Numbered from the stretch's first letter, positions 52,671-62,338 are shown. The stretch: DNA of 64,000 nucleotides from Ilyobacter_A sp963675185 (GCA_963675185.2 CAXXOH010000003.1:1-64000), one strand, 5' to 3'. Translations and numbers: made by a program. Notes: a model not told the origin generated them from the sequence alone.

Positions 52671-54216
52671 CATACCTATCAAGCTAAGAAATTTTAGGAA
52701 CCTAACTTTTATATAGTTAGGTTCCTATTTTAATTTTAAAGCTAAATTTTCAAACTACAAAAAACCACTTGCAAAAATGGCTAAAAAAGTTTATTCTATT
52801 ATCAGTGGTGTTCTCGGTGATTATTTGCTGGGAACTTTTTTTATTTTAGAATCAATAATTTTTTTTAATTTTGAAGTCAAGCGCATGAAACGCTTTTTAG
52901 ATTTCAAAGTTTCCATGAAATCAGTCAAAACCCCCAACGAGCTTTTTATTACTCGCCTTATACTCATTTCTTTTGAGTATCCTCCATTGATACCCTTTGT
53001 AATCTCCATTAAAAGAAGCATTCTAATTAAAGTGGCATATATGTGAGTCTCTATTCTTTCTACTTTCAAGTCTTTTAGTTTATCTAGTTTAAAATCAGAC
53101 TTAAAAATTTTAAACAGCAATTCAATTTGCCATCTCAATTTATATATTTCGATGATTTCAGAAGGATTGAATCCCCAAAGATTAGTAATATATCCAGTAA
53201 TTTCAGCAGAACTTCTTGCGTGCTTTGCGCAGTGCTCATTCCTTCTTTCTCTTTCTTCTATCTTTTGTACTTTTTTATTAGAAGTCTCTTTGTCCAATTT
53301 AGTTAGGATTACCCTAAAAGGCCTCTTGTCGTCATGGCTTCCGACTAGAAATTCATATTCTTGAGTCTCTCCTGCTTTTAGTTCTTTTCCCAACTCTCCA
53401 GCATTTGTTACCAAATACTTCGTCTTTTTTAGTAGTTTTCCCTTTGGTGAGTACTGAGGATTAGGGTTTAAAGCAAATAACCTTGTTCCGGCTTTCAAAC
53501 GAGAAACAAAAGAGCTGTTTCTGCTTTCAATCTCATTGAAGTCATCAAATTTAAAGTACCCTAAATCTTTTAAAACTAAGGAACCTGTAACTAATTTATC
53601 GTAGACATATTTAGAAAAATTTTGCTCATTTTTAGTTCCCGTAGATAAAACAGTGTTCTTAAAAGAATAATCTAATAATTCAAGGAGAAGATTTATTTTT
53701 AAAACAGCAGGATTAGATTTGTTTGCACCTTTATACTTATTTTTTAATTTATTTGGCAATTTTATTTCAGTAGAGTCCATTAAAAAGATATTGCTGAAGC
53801 CATAATTTTTAAAGGCTTTAGACTTATTGGATATTTGTGTTTTACAAAGAGATAAGAAAATATTTTTAAGAAATTCTACTGAAGCCTCGCTAAACCTCTG
53901 ATCAAGCGCTTGAGGAGAAATATTAATATTCTGCTTTAATAGAAGTTCAGCGCTTAATTCTTCCAAGGATGAAGTGCATAAATTATTGGATCTGAAACAA
54001 GTTAAAGATATGAAGTTAAGAGGAGAGATTTTGCCGCTATTCCTAATTTTGAATTTAGAATACCTGGCAATTTGTTCAATATTTTTTTCCGAAAAGTAAT
54101 TTAAAAATTTTGTTCTGATTTGTCTGTTTCCCAAAAGAAAAACCTCCTTCAAGTAGTCCTTGAAGAAGGTTTTAGCACAAATTCTATTAAATTCAAAGCT
54201 TAGCTTGATAGGTATG
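52671..54216 (-). mobile_element. IS4-family insertion sequence, copy 2 (1546 bp, complete)
   Basis: Same 18-bp perfect inverted repeats as copy 1 (52671-52688 and 54199-54216), opposite orientation, flanked by the 10-bp direct repeat GCTTTAAGCC. Length identical to copy 1. The internal hairpins near both ends are conserved. Confidence 0.95.
52821..54134 (-). CDS. IS4-family transposase, copy 2
   Basis: Nearly identical to copy 1, with R, E and G at the three variable positions. TTG 54134 is used as start, again behind the GAAGGAGG that is part of the SD-masking hairpin. Apparently intact. Confidence 0.93.
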   Translation of the reverse strand: MGNRQIRTKFLNYFSEKNIEQIARYSKFKIRNSGKISPLNFISLTCFRSNNLCTSSLEELSAELLLKQNINISPQALDQRFSEASVEFLKNIFLSLCKTQISNKSKAFKNYGFSNIFLMDSTEIKLPNKLKNKYKGANKSNPAVLKINLLLELLDYSFKNTVLSTGTKNEQNFSKYVYDKLVTGSLVLKDLGYFKFDDFNEIESRNSSFVSRLKAGTRLFALNPNPQYSPKGKLLKKTKYLVTNAGELGKELKAGETQEYEFLVGSHDDKRPFRVILTKLDKETSNKKVQKIEERERRNEHCAKHARSSAEITGYITNLWGFNPSEIIEIYKLRWQIELLFKIFKSDFKLDKLKDLKVERIETHIYATLIRMLLLMEITKGINGGYSKEMSIRRVIKSSLGVLTDFMETLKSKKRFMRLTSKLKKIIDSKIKKVPSK

Positions 54217-54338
54217 GCTTTAAGCCTCCCTTTTAATGTTTTTTGAAAAACATATTCTAACTTAATAAAAGGAACTCCAAGGATTATTACTAATATTAAT
54301 TTAGGTTGTTTTTCAATTTCGATTATGGGAGCAGAATT

Positions 54339-54839
54339 ATGATAGCTTGCGTAGACGTCGACTATAAACTAAATAAAGCTTGTGCAGCATTTGTTGTATT
54401 TGAAAATTGGAATTCTTCTACAGCATATAGCCAGTACAAGGTTATAGTGAACATTGTGGCTGATTATGAGCCCGGGAACTTTTACAAAAGAGAGCTACCT
54501 TGTATTGTAAAAGTTTTGGAGTTGGTAGAAGAAGAAGTTGAAGCAGTTGTTGTTGATGGGTATGTATGGCTTAGCAGCGATAAAAAACCCGGACTGGGAT
54601 GGTATCTTTATGCTTATTTAAAAGAAAAAACAGCAGTTATAGGTGTGGCTAAGACAGAGTACCGCAGTGGGAATATCCATGTTTGTGAAGTTTTTCGTGG
54701 CATAAGCAAAAAGCCACTGTATATAACCGCAATCGGCATAAACTTAAGTTCAGTTGCAGAAAACATAAAAAGAATGCATGGCGAGAACAGAATACCAAGC
54801 ATTTTGAAAAAAGCAGATAAACTCAGCAAGAGTTGGTAA
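54339..54839 (+). CDS. Endonuclease V-like protein
   Basis: 166 residues from ATG 54339 (GGGAG upstream). Endonuclease V blocks: DVDY (Asp 6/8), YEPGNFYKRELPCI (Glu 52), VVVDGYVWLSSDKKPGLG (Asp 73), VIGVAKTEYR. These Asp/Glu would bind metal. The His and Pro of the usual DGxGxxHPR are replaced by tryptophan and other residues, so it is a separate branch; cutting of inosine-containing DNA is not certain. Confidence 0.75.
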   Translation: MIACVDVDYKLNKACAAFVVFENWNSSTAYSQYKVIVNIVADYEPGNFYKRELPCIVKVLELVEEEVEAVVVDGYVWLSSDKKPGLGWYLYAYLKEKTAVIGVAKTEYRSGNIHVCEVFRGISKKPLYITAIGINLSSVAENIKRMHGENRIPSILKKADKLSKSW

Positions 54840-54912
54840 AGATTTTTATTTCATTTTTTTAAAACTATTCTACCTTAAATTAAATAGTAATTAAAAAGGA
54901 GTTGAACTCGCA

Positions 54913-56013
54913 ATGAAAAAGAGGGTATTGGTTGCAACCGGAGGCGGAGATTGCCCGGGTTTAAACGCTGTAATAAGGGCTATAGTTAAAAGAGCCAATC
55001 AAGAAGAAGAGGACTGGGAAGTAATTGGAAGCCTGCAGGCCTTTAACGGGGTCCTGAAAGAACAGGAGGAGATAGTAGTCCTGGATAGGAGTGCGGTTGC
55101 GGGGATACACTTTAGAGGAGGTACTATACTTGGTACCACAAATAAAGGCGGGCCGTTTGCATGGCCAGTTCAAAACAGCGACGGGACATGGGGAAGTGAG
55201 GACAGATCCGATTTCATGTTAAAAAAACTGGAGGAACTTGGAGTAGAAGCCGTGATAAACATAGGCGGAGACGGTTCACAGAGTATATCCTACGAGCTGT
55301 ATAAAAAAGGGTGCAACATAGTCGGGGTGCCAAAAACAATAGACAACGACCTTTCGTCGACGGATTTGACATTTGGGTTCCAGACTGCCGTACAGGTTGC
55401 AACTGATGCCGTGGATAAGCTCGTGACAACTGCAGCCAGCCACAGCAGAATTTTTATACTGGAAGTTATGGGGAGAGATGCCGGCTGGATAGCCATAAAT
55501 GCTGCCATAGGCGGCGGGGCAGAAGTCTGCTTAATACCTGAGATACCCTATGACATAGATAGTATAATGAAAAAACTAGATACCAGGTTTAAAGACGGAA
55601 AAGGGTTTGCCATTATTGTCGTAGCGGAAGGGGCTATGAGCAAAGGCGGAAAGGTGGTTGGTACTAAGGTTGCCGAAGTTGGCTACCAAAACTTCAAACT
55701 TGGCGGTATCTCCTACCAATTAGCGGAAGAGTTGAAAAATGCAGGCTGCCCTGTCGACATCAGGGTCATGGTACTAGGCCACCTTCAGAGAGGAGGGATT
55801 CCGATTGCATTTGACAGGGTACTCGCAACAGAATTTGGTGTAAAAGCCTTTGAGATGGTATTGAACAAAGAGTATGGCAAGATGGTATCGTTTAAAAATT
55901 TTCAGATAACCTCAGTAACATTGAAAGAAGCTATATCAAATTACAAGCATATAGATAAGGACTCTCACCTCATACATACGGCAAAGGGGATAGGCATATG
56001 CATGGGCGATTAG
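54913..56013 (+). CDS. pfkA: 6-phosphofructokinase
   Basis: 366 residues: GGGDCPGLNAVIRA, FRGGTILGTTNKG, NIGGDGSQSI, PKTIDNDLSSTDLTFGF and VLGHLQRGG. Gly in GGDGS (E. coli G104) fits ATP use; Lys in PKTIDND (E. coli G124) is typical of pyrophosphate-type or long enzymes. The mixed pair occurs in a known ATP-dependent group, so ATP is the better guess. It phosphorylates fructose 6-phosphate. The next gene starts 24 bp later. Confidence 0.9.
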   Translation: MKKRVLVATGGGDCPGLNAVIRAIVKRANQEEEDWEVIGSLQAFNGVLKEQEEIVVLDRSAVAGIHFRGGTILGTTNKGGPFAWPVQNSDGTWGSEDRSDFMLKKLEELGVEAVINIGGDGSQSISYELYKKGCNIVGVPKTIDNDLSSTDLTFGFQTAVQVATDAVDKLVTTAASHSRIFILEVMGRDAGWIAINAAIGGGAEVCLIPEIPYDIDSIMKKLDTRFKDGKGFAIIVVAEGAMSKGGKVVGTKVAEVGYQNFKLGGISYQLAEELKNAGCPVDIRVMVLGHLQRGGIPIAFDRVLATEFGVKAFEMVLNKEYGKMVSFKNFQITSVTLKEAISNYKHIDKDSHLIHTAKGIGICMGD

Positions 56014-56036
56014 AAGCATAATATCAGGAGGTAATC

Positions 56037-57233
56037 ATGTTTGTAAAATATGATAAGGAAAAAATGAAAAATCCAATACTTATATGGCTTGAAAATGAGT
56101 CGCAGGTGGAGAAAGAGTGCATGCAGCAGGCCATGAATCTATCAAACTTGCCTTTTATACATAAGTGGGTGGCATTGATGCCAGATACCCACTCAGGGTA
56201 CGGCATGCCCATAGGAGGAGTAATAGCCACCAAAGGGGTCATCATACCAAACGCGGTTGGCGTCGATATAGGTTGTGGCATGGCCTTCGTAGAAACCAAC
56301 ATCCACAAAAGTATGCTGGCAGAAGTCCAGTATAAGAACTTAGTAGGAAATATTATGAGGGATATCCCAACGGCCTTTGAACATCATAAATCCAGGAGAG
56401 AGTGCAGTGTGCTTGACAACGAAAATTGGATGGATTTCGACTATGCACAAGAATTTTCGGTTGAAGTAGAAAATGCCCATTATCAGGTTGGAACCTTGGG
56501 AGGTGGAAACCATTTTATAGAGCTGCAGGAGGATGAAGAGGGAATGCTCTGCATTATGGTTCATTCCGGCAGCAGGAATTTTGGATATAAGATTGCAAAT
56601 TACTTCAATGATCTAGCCAACGAACTTAACAAAAGCTATTATTCTGTGGTATCTGAGTCGCACGAACTCGCCTTTTTGCCTGTTGAAAGCAGGGAAGGTA
56701 AAGCATATATAAATTGGATGAACTTGGCTTTGGGTTTCGCTATGGAGAACAGGCAGTCTATGCTAGATGCTGTAAAATACGAGCTCAAAAAAACTATCCC
56801 TGAAATAGAATTTAAAAATGAGGTAAATGCCCACCATAACTATGCCAACCTGGAAACACATTATGATAAGGAAGTTTGGGTACACAGGAAAGGCGCCATC
56901 TGTGCCGATCTCGGGGTCAAAGGTATTATCCCTGGGGCTATGGGAACCTACTCATATATAGTTGAAGGGCTTGGAAATCACAAGTCATTTTGCAGTTGTT
57001 CTCACGGCGCCGGAAGAAGAATGTCAAGAAGCTGCGCTAAAAATGAAATTTCTGTTGAAAAAACCATGATTGATTTAAAAGAACAGGGAGTAATACTTGG
57101 GAAACGTAATAAAAGAGATGTTGCCGAGGAGTGCCGTTTTGCATACAAAGACATAAAGTTTGTTATACATCAACAATCCGATTTAATAAAACCTGTTAAA
57201 ATTCTTAAAACACTTGCAGTTATAAAAGGCTAA
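56037..57233 (+). CDS. rtcB: RtcB-family RNA ligase
   Basis: 398 residues. Blocks: MPDTHSGYGMPIGGVIA, VGVDIGCGMAFVET (metal Cys), GTLGGGNHFIEL, VHSGSRNFGY, HHNYA, CSHGAGRRMSR (guanylated His). It joins 2',3'-cyclic phosphate to 5'-OH RNA ends, acting in RNA repair. No RtcA or RtcR nearby. Starts behind AGGAGG, probably transcribed with pfkA. Confidence 0.92.
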   Translation: MFVKYDKEKMKNPILIWLENESQVEKECMQQAMNLSNLPFIHKWVALMPDTHSGYGMPIGGVIATKGVIIPNAVGVDIGCGMAFVETNIHKSMLAEVQYKNLVGNIMRDIPTAFEHHKSRRECSVLDNENWMDFDYAQEFSVEVENAHYQVGTLGGGNHFIELQEDEEGMLCIMVHSGSRNFGYKIANYFNDLANELNKSYYSVVSESHELAFLPVESREGKAYINWMNLALGFAMENRQSMLDAVKYELKKTIPEIEFKNEVNAHHNYANLETHYDKEVWVHRKGAICADLGVKGIIPGAMGTYSYIVEGLGNHKSFCSCSHGAGRRMSRSCAKNEISVEKTMIDLKEQGVILGKRNKRDVAEECRFAYKDIKFVIHQQSDLIKPVKILKTLAVIKG

Positions 57234-57396
57234 TAGAAATATTATGCTTAATACTCAACTCGCTGTACATTGTATAAAAAACTAGAACTATTCCATAAAT
57301 TATGGTAAAATATTTAAACTTTATAAAGAAATCTGAAGTTTTCATAGTTATCGCAAATTGATAATTAATACAATATATTAAGCGAGGTAAGTATCA

Positions 57397-57927
57397 ATGA
57401 GGGTATTAAGACAGATGGTACACAATAATGTGGATAAAATCGAAGGAAACATATATAGAAGAAAGGCTGCAAGGGGAATAGTCTTAGACGGTGAGAATAT
57501 TCTGCTGCTTTACACTAGAAGATACAACGATTACAGCATCCCTGGCGGGGGAGTAGACCCACACGAAGACTATATAACCGGCTTGAAGAGGGAGCTAAAC
57601 GAAGAGACTGGGGCTACAAATATAACGGTCATCGACGAATACGGGATTTTTGAGGAATACAGAAGGTCTCACTATAAGGGGTACGACATCATACACATGA
57701 CATCGTATTTTTACGTATGCGACATCGACAAGAAACTCGGTAAGGCTAACTTAGAAGACTACGAGGTTTCAAACGGGATGAGTGCTGTTTGGATGAACAT
57801 ATACGACGCCATCGAGCATAATAAAAGGTTAATTGAAAGTAAAGACAAAAAAATGGGACTATCCGTAGAAAGGGAGACCTTTGTTCTTGAGTTAATCGCA
57901 AAAGAGCTCGTAGAGAAATCTGCTTAA
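57397..57927 (+). CDS. Nudix hydrolase
   Basis: 176 residues with the Nudix box GGGVDPHEDYITGLKRELNEETG. GIVLDGENILLLYTRRYNDYSIPGG precedes it as usual. It hydrolyses a nucleoside diphosphate-linked compound; substrate not known. GCGAGGT precedes the ATG. Confidence 0.88.
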   Translation: MRVLRQMVHNNVDKIEGNIYRRKAARGIVLDGENILLLYTRRYNDYSIPGGGVDPHEDYITGLKRELNEETGATNITVIDEYGIFEEYRRSHYKGYDIIHMTSYFYVCDIDKKLGKANLEDYEVSNGMSAVWMNIYDAIEHNKRLIESKDKKMGLSVERETFVLELIAKELVEKSA

Positions 57928-57937
57928 TTAAAAATAA

Positions 57938-57970
57938 AAAATCCCGCCAAAAATGTTGGCGGGATTTTTT
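57938..57970. terminator. Bidirectional terminator
   Basis: ATCCCGCCAA (57941-57950) and TTGGCGGGAT (57956-57965), with A and T runs on both sides. Between the convergent Nudix gene and metQ. Confidence 0.88.
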
Positions 57971-57981
57971 ATTTTTAGGAT

Positions 57982-58779
57982 TTAAAACGCAGGTACTACT
58001 GCACCTTCATATTTTTCAGCTATGAACTCTTTTACCTTTTCACTCTGAAGAACTTTCATAAGTGTTTTTATCTTTTCTTCGTTTTCAGCACCTGATTTAA
58101 CCACGACTATATTGGCATAAGGCGACTCTGCCCCCTCTATCAGTATAGCATCTTCAGAAGGATTTAAGTCTGATTCCAATGCGTAGTTACCGTTTATTAC
58201 AGCTGCATCCACGTCGTCTAAAATTCTCGGAAGCTGAGCCGCATCAAGAGCTCTAAACTCCAATTTTTTAGGATTTTCTACAACATCTAATTCTGTTGCA
58301 TTTAACCCGGCTTCAGGATCTAACTTTATAAGTCCTTTGGCCTGCAAAAGAAGCAATGCCCTACCACCGTTTGACGGGTCATTTGGTATGGCTATAACGG
58401 AGCCATCTTTCAACTCATCAAGAGAACCTATCTTTTTAGAATAAAGCCCCATAGGCTCAACGTGTACATTACCTACAGATATAAGGTCTAGACCTCTTTC
58501 TTCTACAAACTTATCCAGATAAGGCAGGTGTTGGAAAAAGTTTGCATCTATCTCCCCATCGTTTAAGGCAAGGTTCGGCGTTACGTAATCTGTGAACTCT
58601 ACTATCTCAAGCTCAAACCCTTCCGCAGCTAAGTCGTCTTTTACTGCTTCAAGTATCTCGGAATGCGGCACTGGCGTAGCTCCAACTCTTATAACTTTAC
58701 TGCTTACATCTTCATCTTTTTTCCCTCCACAAGCTACAAATAGCAGTGCGAGAAGAATAAATAAAATATTTTTCTTCAT
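57982..58779 (-). CDS. metQ: Methionine ABC transporter, substrate-binding lipoprotein
   Basis: 265 residues with a lipoprotein signal (LLFVACGG; lipid-modified Cys about 17). NLPA family motifs: VIRVGATPVPHSEILE, ANFFQHLPYLDKF, IAIPNDPSNGGRALLLLQA and VINGNYALESDLNP. It binds methionine and passes it to MetI. Third gene of the operon controlled by the SAM riboswitch. Confidence 0.94.
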   Translation of the reverse strand: MKKNILFILLALLFVACGGKKDEDVSSKVIRVGATPVPHSEILEAVKDDLAAEGFELEIVEFTDYVTPNLALNDGEIDANFFQHLPYLDKFVEERGLDLISVGNVHVEPMGLYSKKIGSLDELKDGSVIAIPNDPSNGGRALLLLQAKGLIKLDPEAGLNATELDVVENPKKLEFRALDAAQLPRILDDVDAAVINGNYALESDLNPSEDAILIEGAESPYANIVVVKSGAENEEKIKTLMKVLQSEKVKEFIAEKYEGAVVPAF

Positions 58780-58788
58780 GTCTTCCTC

Positions 58789-59445
58789 CTATGATCTATT
58801 TTTTTTAACATTCTTAACTATTGTATTTCCTAGCCACTGGATAAACTGCACCAAAGCTATTATGGCCACAACAGCAACAAACATAACGTCTGTTTTAAAC
58901 CTTTGATAGCCGTACCTTATAGCCAAATCTCCTAATCCGCCGCCTCCAATTGCTCCAGCCATGGCGGAATACCCTATCAAACTTATAACGGTAATTGTGA
59001 GGCCGTGCACCAGAGAGGGTACTGCTTCAGGTATGAGCACTTTATAGATTATCTCCCAGTTTGAGGCCCCCATGGATATAGAGGCTTCTACCAACCCGCT
59101 GTCTACTTCCTTTACAGCCCCCTCTATTATCCTTGCCACAAAAGGTGCTGCAGCTATGGATAGCGGTACTATGCTGGCAGTAGAACCTATGGTTGTCCCA
59201 ACTATTATCCTAGATAGTGGAAATACCAGTATCATGAGGATTATAAATGGAAACGACCTAAATATATTTACCATTGTATCCAAGAGTAAGTTCAGCCTTG
59301 GCTTTTCCCATATGTGCCCTTTCCCGGTTATTACCAAAAGCAACCCTATGGGCGCCCCTAAAATCGTCGAGAATACAGCAGACCACACCACCATGTGAAG
59401 CGTCTGCCAGAGAGATGGCAGCAAAAGCCCCATTATTTTATCCAT
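58789..59445 (-). CDS. metI: Methionine ABC transporter, permease
   Basis: 218 residues with five spans and the EAA loop EASISMGASNWEIIYKVLIPEA. Its ATG overlaps the end of metN and uses GGAGGTG inside metN. MetI family. Confidence 0.94.
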   Translation of the reverse strand: MDKIMGLLLPSLWQTLHMVVWSAVFSTILGAPIGLLLVITGKGHIWEKPRLNLLLDTMVNIFRSFPFIILMILVFPLSRIIVGTTIGSTASIVPLSIAAAPFVARIIEGAVKEVDSGLVEASISMGASNWEIIYKVLIPEAVPSLVHGLTITVISLIGYSAMAGAIGGGGLGDLAIRYGYQRFKTDVMFVAVVAIIALVQFIQWLGNTIVKNVKKNRS

Positions 59446-60451
59446 TATAAAGCACCTCCACTCCTACGCCTTTTGTTTTCAGCCATTCTATACTGCTTTC
59501 CTGATTTTCAACATCCCCCTGAAGTTCTACTACGAGGTGCCCTACTCTTGTCGTGGTGAGTTCGTCTATGTTCCCCGCAAGTATGTTTGGGTCTACATCG
59601 AAATTTCTTATCATACCGGCAAGTACCGGTGCTGTAGTCAGCTGGCCTTTGAAAAGCAGCTTTATTATCTTCATTCCAGAGGTCTTGATCAGCTCCACTT
59701 CTGACTTTTCCTCGTGGACCGTGTGCTCGACAAACTCCTTGGCAATATCTGTTTTCGGGTTCAAGAATATCTCCTCGGTAGAACCCTCTTCTATGACCTC
59801 CCCGCCGGACATTATTGACGCCCTGTTGCACACACTCCTTATAACCTCCATCTGGTGCGTGATAAGCACTATGGTTATCCCCAATTTCTTCTGTATATCC
59901 TTCAAAAGGTCCAGTATCGATTTCGTGGTCTTAGGGTCTAAGGCACTGGTCGCCTCGTCCGAAAGCAGAATTTTTGGTTGGTTTGCCAGGGCCCTCGCTA
60001 TGGCAACCCTCTGCTTTTGCCCGCCGCTCAACTGCGCCGGATAAGAAGCCGCCTTATCCGAAAGCCCTACGAGGTCCAAAAGCTCTTCTACCCTGGGCTG
60101 TATATCCTTTTTATTCCACCCCGCTATCTCAAGAGCAAAGGCTACATTCCCCTTCACATCCCTTGATTGCAACAAGTTGAAATGCTGGAATATCATTCCG
60201 GTTTTTTTTCTGTAATCCCTAAGATTCTTTTTGTTGTACTCTAATATGTTTTCCCCTAGTACTGATATCTCCCCGCTCGTGGCGTCCTCTAACCTGTTTA
60301 GCATCCTTATCAGGGTGGACTTTCCGGCACCGCTAAGCCCCATTATTCCGTATATATCGTTTTCCTCTATCCTGAGGTTTACATTTTTTACGGCATGAAC
60401 TGCTCCGGATGCGGTGCTATAAACCTTGTTCAAATTTTTTATCTCTATCAA
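59438..60451 (-). CDS. metN: Methionine ABC transporter, ATPase
   Basis: About 337 residues from TTG 60451, which follows AGAGGTGA and gives the family N-terminus MIEIKNLNKVY. GLSGAGKST, LSGGQKQRVAIARALA, ILLSDEATSALDPK, ITHQM. The C-terminal NIL domain (about 265-337) is the methionine-binding regulatory part that inhibits the transporter when methionine is high. Confidence 0.95.
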   Translation of the reverse strand: MIEIKNLNKVYSTASGAVHAVKNVNLRIEENDIYGIMGLSGAGKSTLIRMLNRLEDATSGEISVLGENILEYNKKNLRDYRKKTGMIFQHFNLLQSRDVKGNVAFALEIAGWNKKDIQPRVEELLDLVGLSDKAASYPAQLSGGQKQRVAIARALANQPKILLSDEATSALDPKTTKSILDLLKDIQKKLGITIVLITHQMEVIRSVCNRASIMSGGEVIEEGSTEEIFLNPKTDIAKEFVEHTVHEEKSEVELIKTSGMKIIKLLFKGQLTTAPVLAGMIRNFDVDPNILAGNIDELTTTRVGHLVVELQGDVENQESSIEWLKTKGVGVEVLYNG

Positions 60452-60485
60452 AACACTCACCTCTAATCGCAACCTATATTAAAAA

Positions 60486-60515
60486 ATAAATAAAAGCCTC
60501 TTAATGAAAGAGGCC
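60486..60515 (-). terminator. SAM-controlled terminator
   Basis: On the minus strand GCCTCTTT-CATT-AAGAGGC followed by TTTTATTTATTTTTT. It lies between the riboswitch and metN, 35 bp before metN starts. Confidence 0.85.
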
Positions 60516-60529
60516 TCTGAAGTCAAACG

Positions 60530-60645
60530 AGTCTCTCTCATCTTTGTCCCTAAAAGAACTCTGGAATTAGCACCACACCCTCTCGCGGTAGGTTGCTGAA
60601 GCTTCGCAGGGCCAGCCCCTCTGCTTCTCTGGATAAGAGTTTATC
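60530..60645 (-). promoter_or_regulatory. SAM-I riboswitch (S box)
   Basis: On the minus strand the S-box core reads CTTATCCAGAGAAGCAGAGG, GGCCCTGCGAAGCTTCAGCA, then ACC...GGTGCTAATTCC and a closing GATGAGAG that pairs with CTCTTATC. It binds S-adenosylmethionine and would terminate metNIQ transcription. Confidence 0.95.
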
Positions 60646-60663
60646 CTATTTAATTTTGAAACT

Positions 60664-60692
60664 ATTATACCCTCAAACCACTCTCCTGTCAA
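60664..60692 (-). promoter_or_regulatory. Promoter of metNIQ
   Basis: TTGACA (60687-60692 on the minus strand), 17-bp spacer, TATAAT (60664-60669). Initiation near 60657, just before the S box. Confidence 0.9.
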
Positions 60693-60856
60693 GAGGTTTC
60701 ATTTTTCAAATGAATTTTTTTTAAGTTTTTTGTTAATTTTAAATTTAAAAATATATTCTATAATAATAACTATATTTTAATTTTGTGACTACAAAATTTA
60801 TATTACAAACATTGCTACATATTTCACATAAATCTTTTACAAAATACACCATGAAT

Positions 60857-60896
60857 AAAAACAGGATAAGACCATTGTGGCCTTATCCTGTTTTTT
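60857..60896. terminator. Intrinsic terminator of the DsrE-like gene
   Basis: AACAGGATAAG (60860-60870) and CTTATCCTGTT (60882-60892) with inner CCA/TGG; A run on the minus-strand side and T run on the plus side, so it can work in both directions. The DNA between it and the met promoter (60693-60856) is AT-rich and empty. Confidence 0.85.
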
Positions 60897-60906
60897 GACT
60901 ATGCTT

Positions 60907-61407
60907 TTAATATGCTGGTACCAAAGAATAACCTTTAGCTTGGTATCCTATTAGAGATATAAAACCGTTAGGCACCTGAACTATTTCAGGTAGCACAGTT
61001 GCTGGGTCTACATTAAAAACTGTAGTTGCAAATACACAGATTTCTAATTTTATTCCATCCGCTGACATGCCTTTTATTGTTTCTGCTATTTTGTCTATTG
61101 CCATTTGTTCTTCAGGGGTAAAGCTTGATTTATCTGTAGATATTAATTTAACAGCAGGTCCACTGAATACCACTACAAATTTCGGATCTTTCTTAAGTTC
61201 GACTATGTTTTCATCTTTGTAGGTTTTATGTATCAAATCAAGTATTAAAGCAGCACTTTTTGGGTTACTCATTCTAACGTCAAAAACTGCCTTGGCGGCT
61301 TTCACCTTTGTCAAAGCTGCATACCCTTCACCTAACGCCGGCATAGCACTTATGAATAACAAGCATACTAAAACTAGTAAACTTTTAAAGGACTTCACAG
61401 ATTTCAT
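60907..61407 (-). CDS. Exported DsrE/DsrF-like protein
   Basis: 166 residues from ATG 61407 (AAAGGAGG upstream), with a signal peptide ending about ALGEG. The C-terminal part LEICVFATTVFNVD...ISLIGYQAKGYSLVPAY matches the DsrE/DsrF-like fold, with a Cys at the family's active position. Such proteins often bind sulfur or act in sulfur relay; this one would be periplasmic. No sulfur-oxidation genes nearby. Confidence 0.7.
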   Translation of the reverse strand: MKSVKSFKSLLVLVCLLFISAMPALGEGYAALTKVKAAKAVFDVRMSNPKSAALILDLIHKTYKDENIVELKKDPKFVVVFSGPAVKLISTDKSSFTPEEQMAIDKIAETIKGMSADGIKLEICVFATTVFNVDPATVLPEIVQVPNGFISLIGYQAKGYSLVPAY

Positions 61408-61632
61408 TCCTACACCTCCTTTTAAAAACATACAGTTGGCATCTAACTCTACTTCTGCAATCAATTAGATTTGCCGCCCGTATATAAGTATTATACTTCT
61501 TCCAACATGACTATTTTGATTTTTTTTGTAAACATTTAAAATATTAGTTGATATAGCCCACAGGAAATTTCTTTAAATCTCGTAATATATAATATATAAA
61601 GGGTGTACATCTGTCAGAAAGGAATGATTCTT

Positions 61633-62238
61633 ATGATTAATCTCTTTATTTCAAACCCAAAAATATACTCTCTCTTTATCCTTCCACTATTTGTATTTCT
61701 AGCCAGGATATTGGATGTCAGTTTGGGAACCATAAGGATTATCTTTATCTCGAAAGGTTATAAATATCTGGCGCCTGTTATCGGTTTTTTCGAAATAAGC
61801 ATCTGGCTTTTGGCCGTAACTCAAATTTTCCAAAATTTAAAAAGCCCGGTGTACTATTTAGCTTACGCCGGCGGTTTTGCTACAGGTACTCTTGCAGGAA
61901 TCCTTATTGAAAATAAACTATCTATAGGCATGGTGCTTATTAGGGTTATAACCCAAAAAGATTCGGAAGAGCTCATAAAAATCTTGAAATTAAAAGACTA
62001 CAACCCAACCAGATCTTATGCAGAAGGTCCTGATGAGCAACAAGTGAGCGTAATCTATATGATACTCGACAGGCATGATGTATTAGAGATCATTGATATA
62101 ATAAAAAACTACAACCCCAATGCTTTCTACTCTGTGGGGGATGTAAAATTTGTGAGCAACAAAATTCTACCGCATACAAAGCTTTGGTACAAAAGATACG
62201 ATAAAAGTCTACTCCGAAATCATCGCAAGGGCAAATAG
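61633..62238 (+). CDS. UPF0316 (DUF2179) membrane protein
   Basis: 201 residues. Three membrane spans (LFILPLFVFLARILDVSLGT, FFEISIWLLAVTQIF, AYAGGFATGTLAGI), then a cytoplasmic DUF2179 domain (about 110-190). RILDVSLGTIR is the family signature. ATG 61633, 9 nt after AAAGGA, is preferred over ATG 61624. Function unknown. Confidence 0.85.
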   Translation: MINLFISNPKIYSLFILPLFVFLARILDVSLGTIRIIFISKGYKYLAPVIGFFEISIWLLAVTQIFQNLKSPVYYLAYAGGFATGTLAGILIENKLSIGMVLIRVITQKDSEELIKILKLKDYNPTRSYAEGPDEQQVSVIYMILDRHDVLEIIDIIKNYNPNAFYSVGDVKFVSNKILPHTKLWYKRYDKSLLRNHRKGK

Positions 62239-62338
62239 ACTTTATTTTCAGGACGCGGTGCCAACACTTCTTTAACTGTGTACACCGAAGAATCTATAAT
62301 ATCCGCCATAAGAGATATAGAGAAAGGGGGAAAAATTT

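Noticed and set aside
7097..54216. A 47-kb composite transposon bounded by the two IS copies
   Set aside because: Each copy has its own, different 10-bp target duplication, so each inserted alone; and the DNA between them is ordinary core chromosome.
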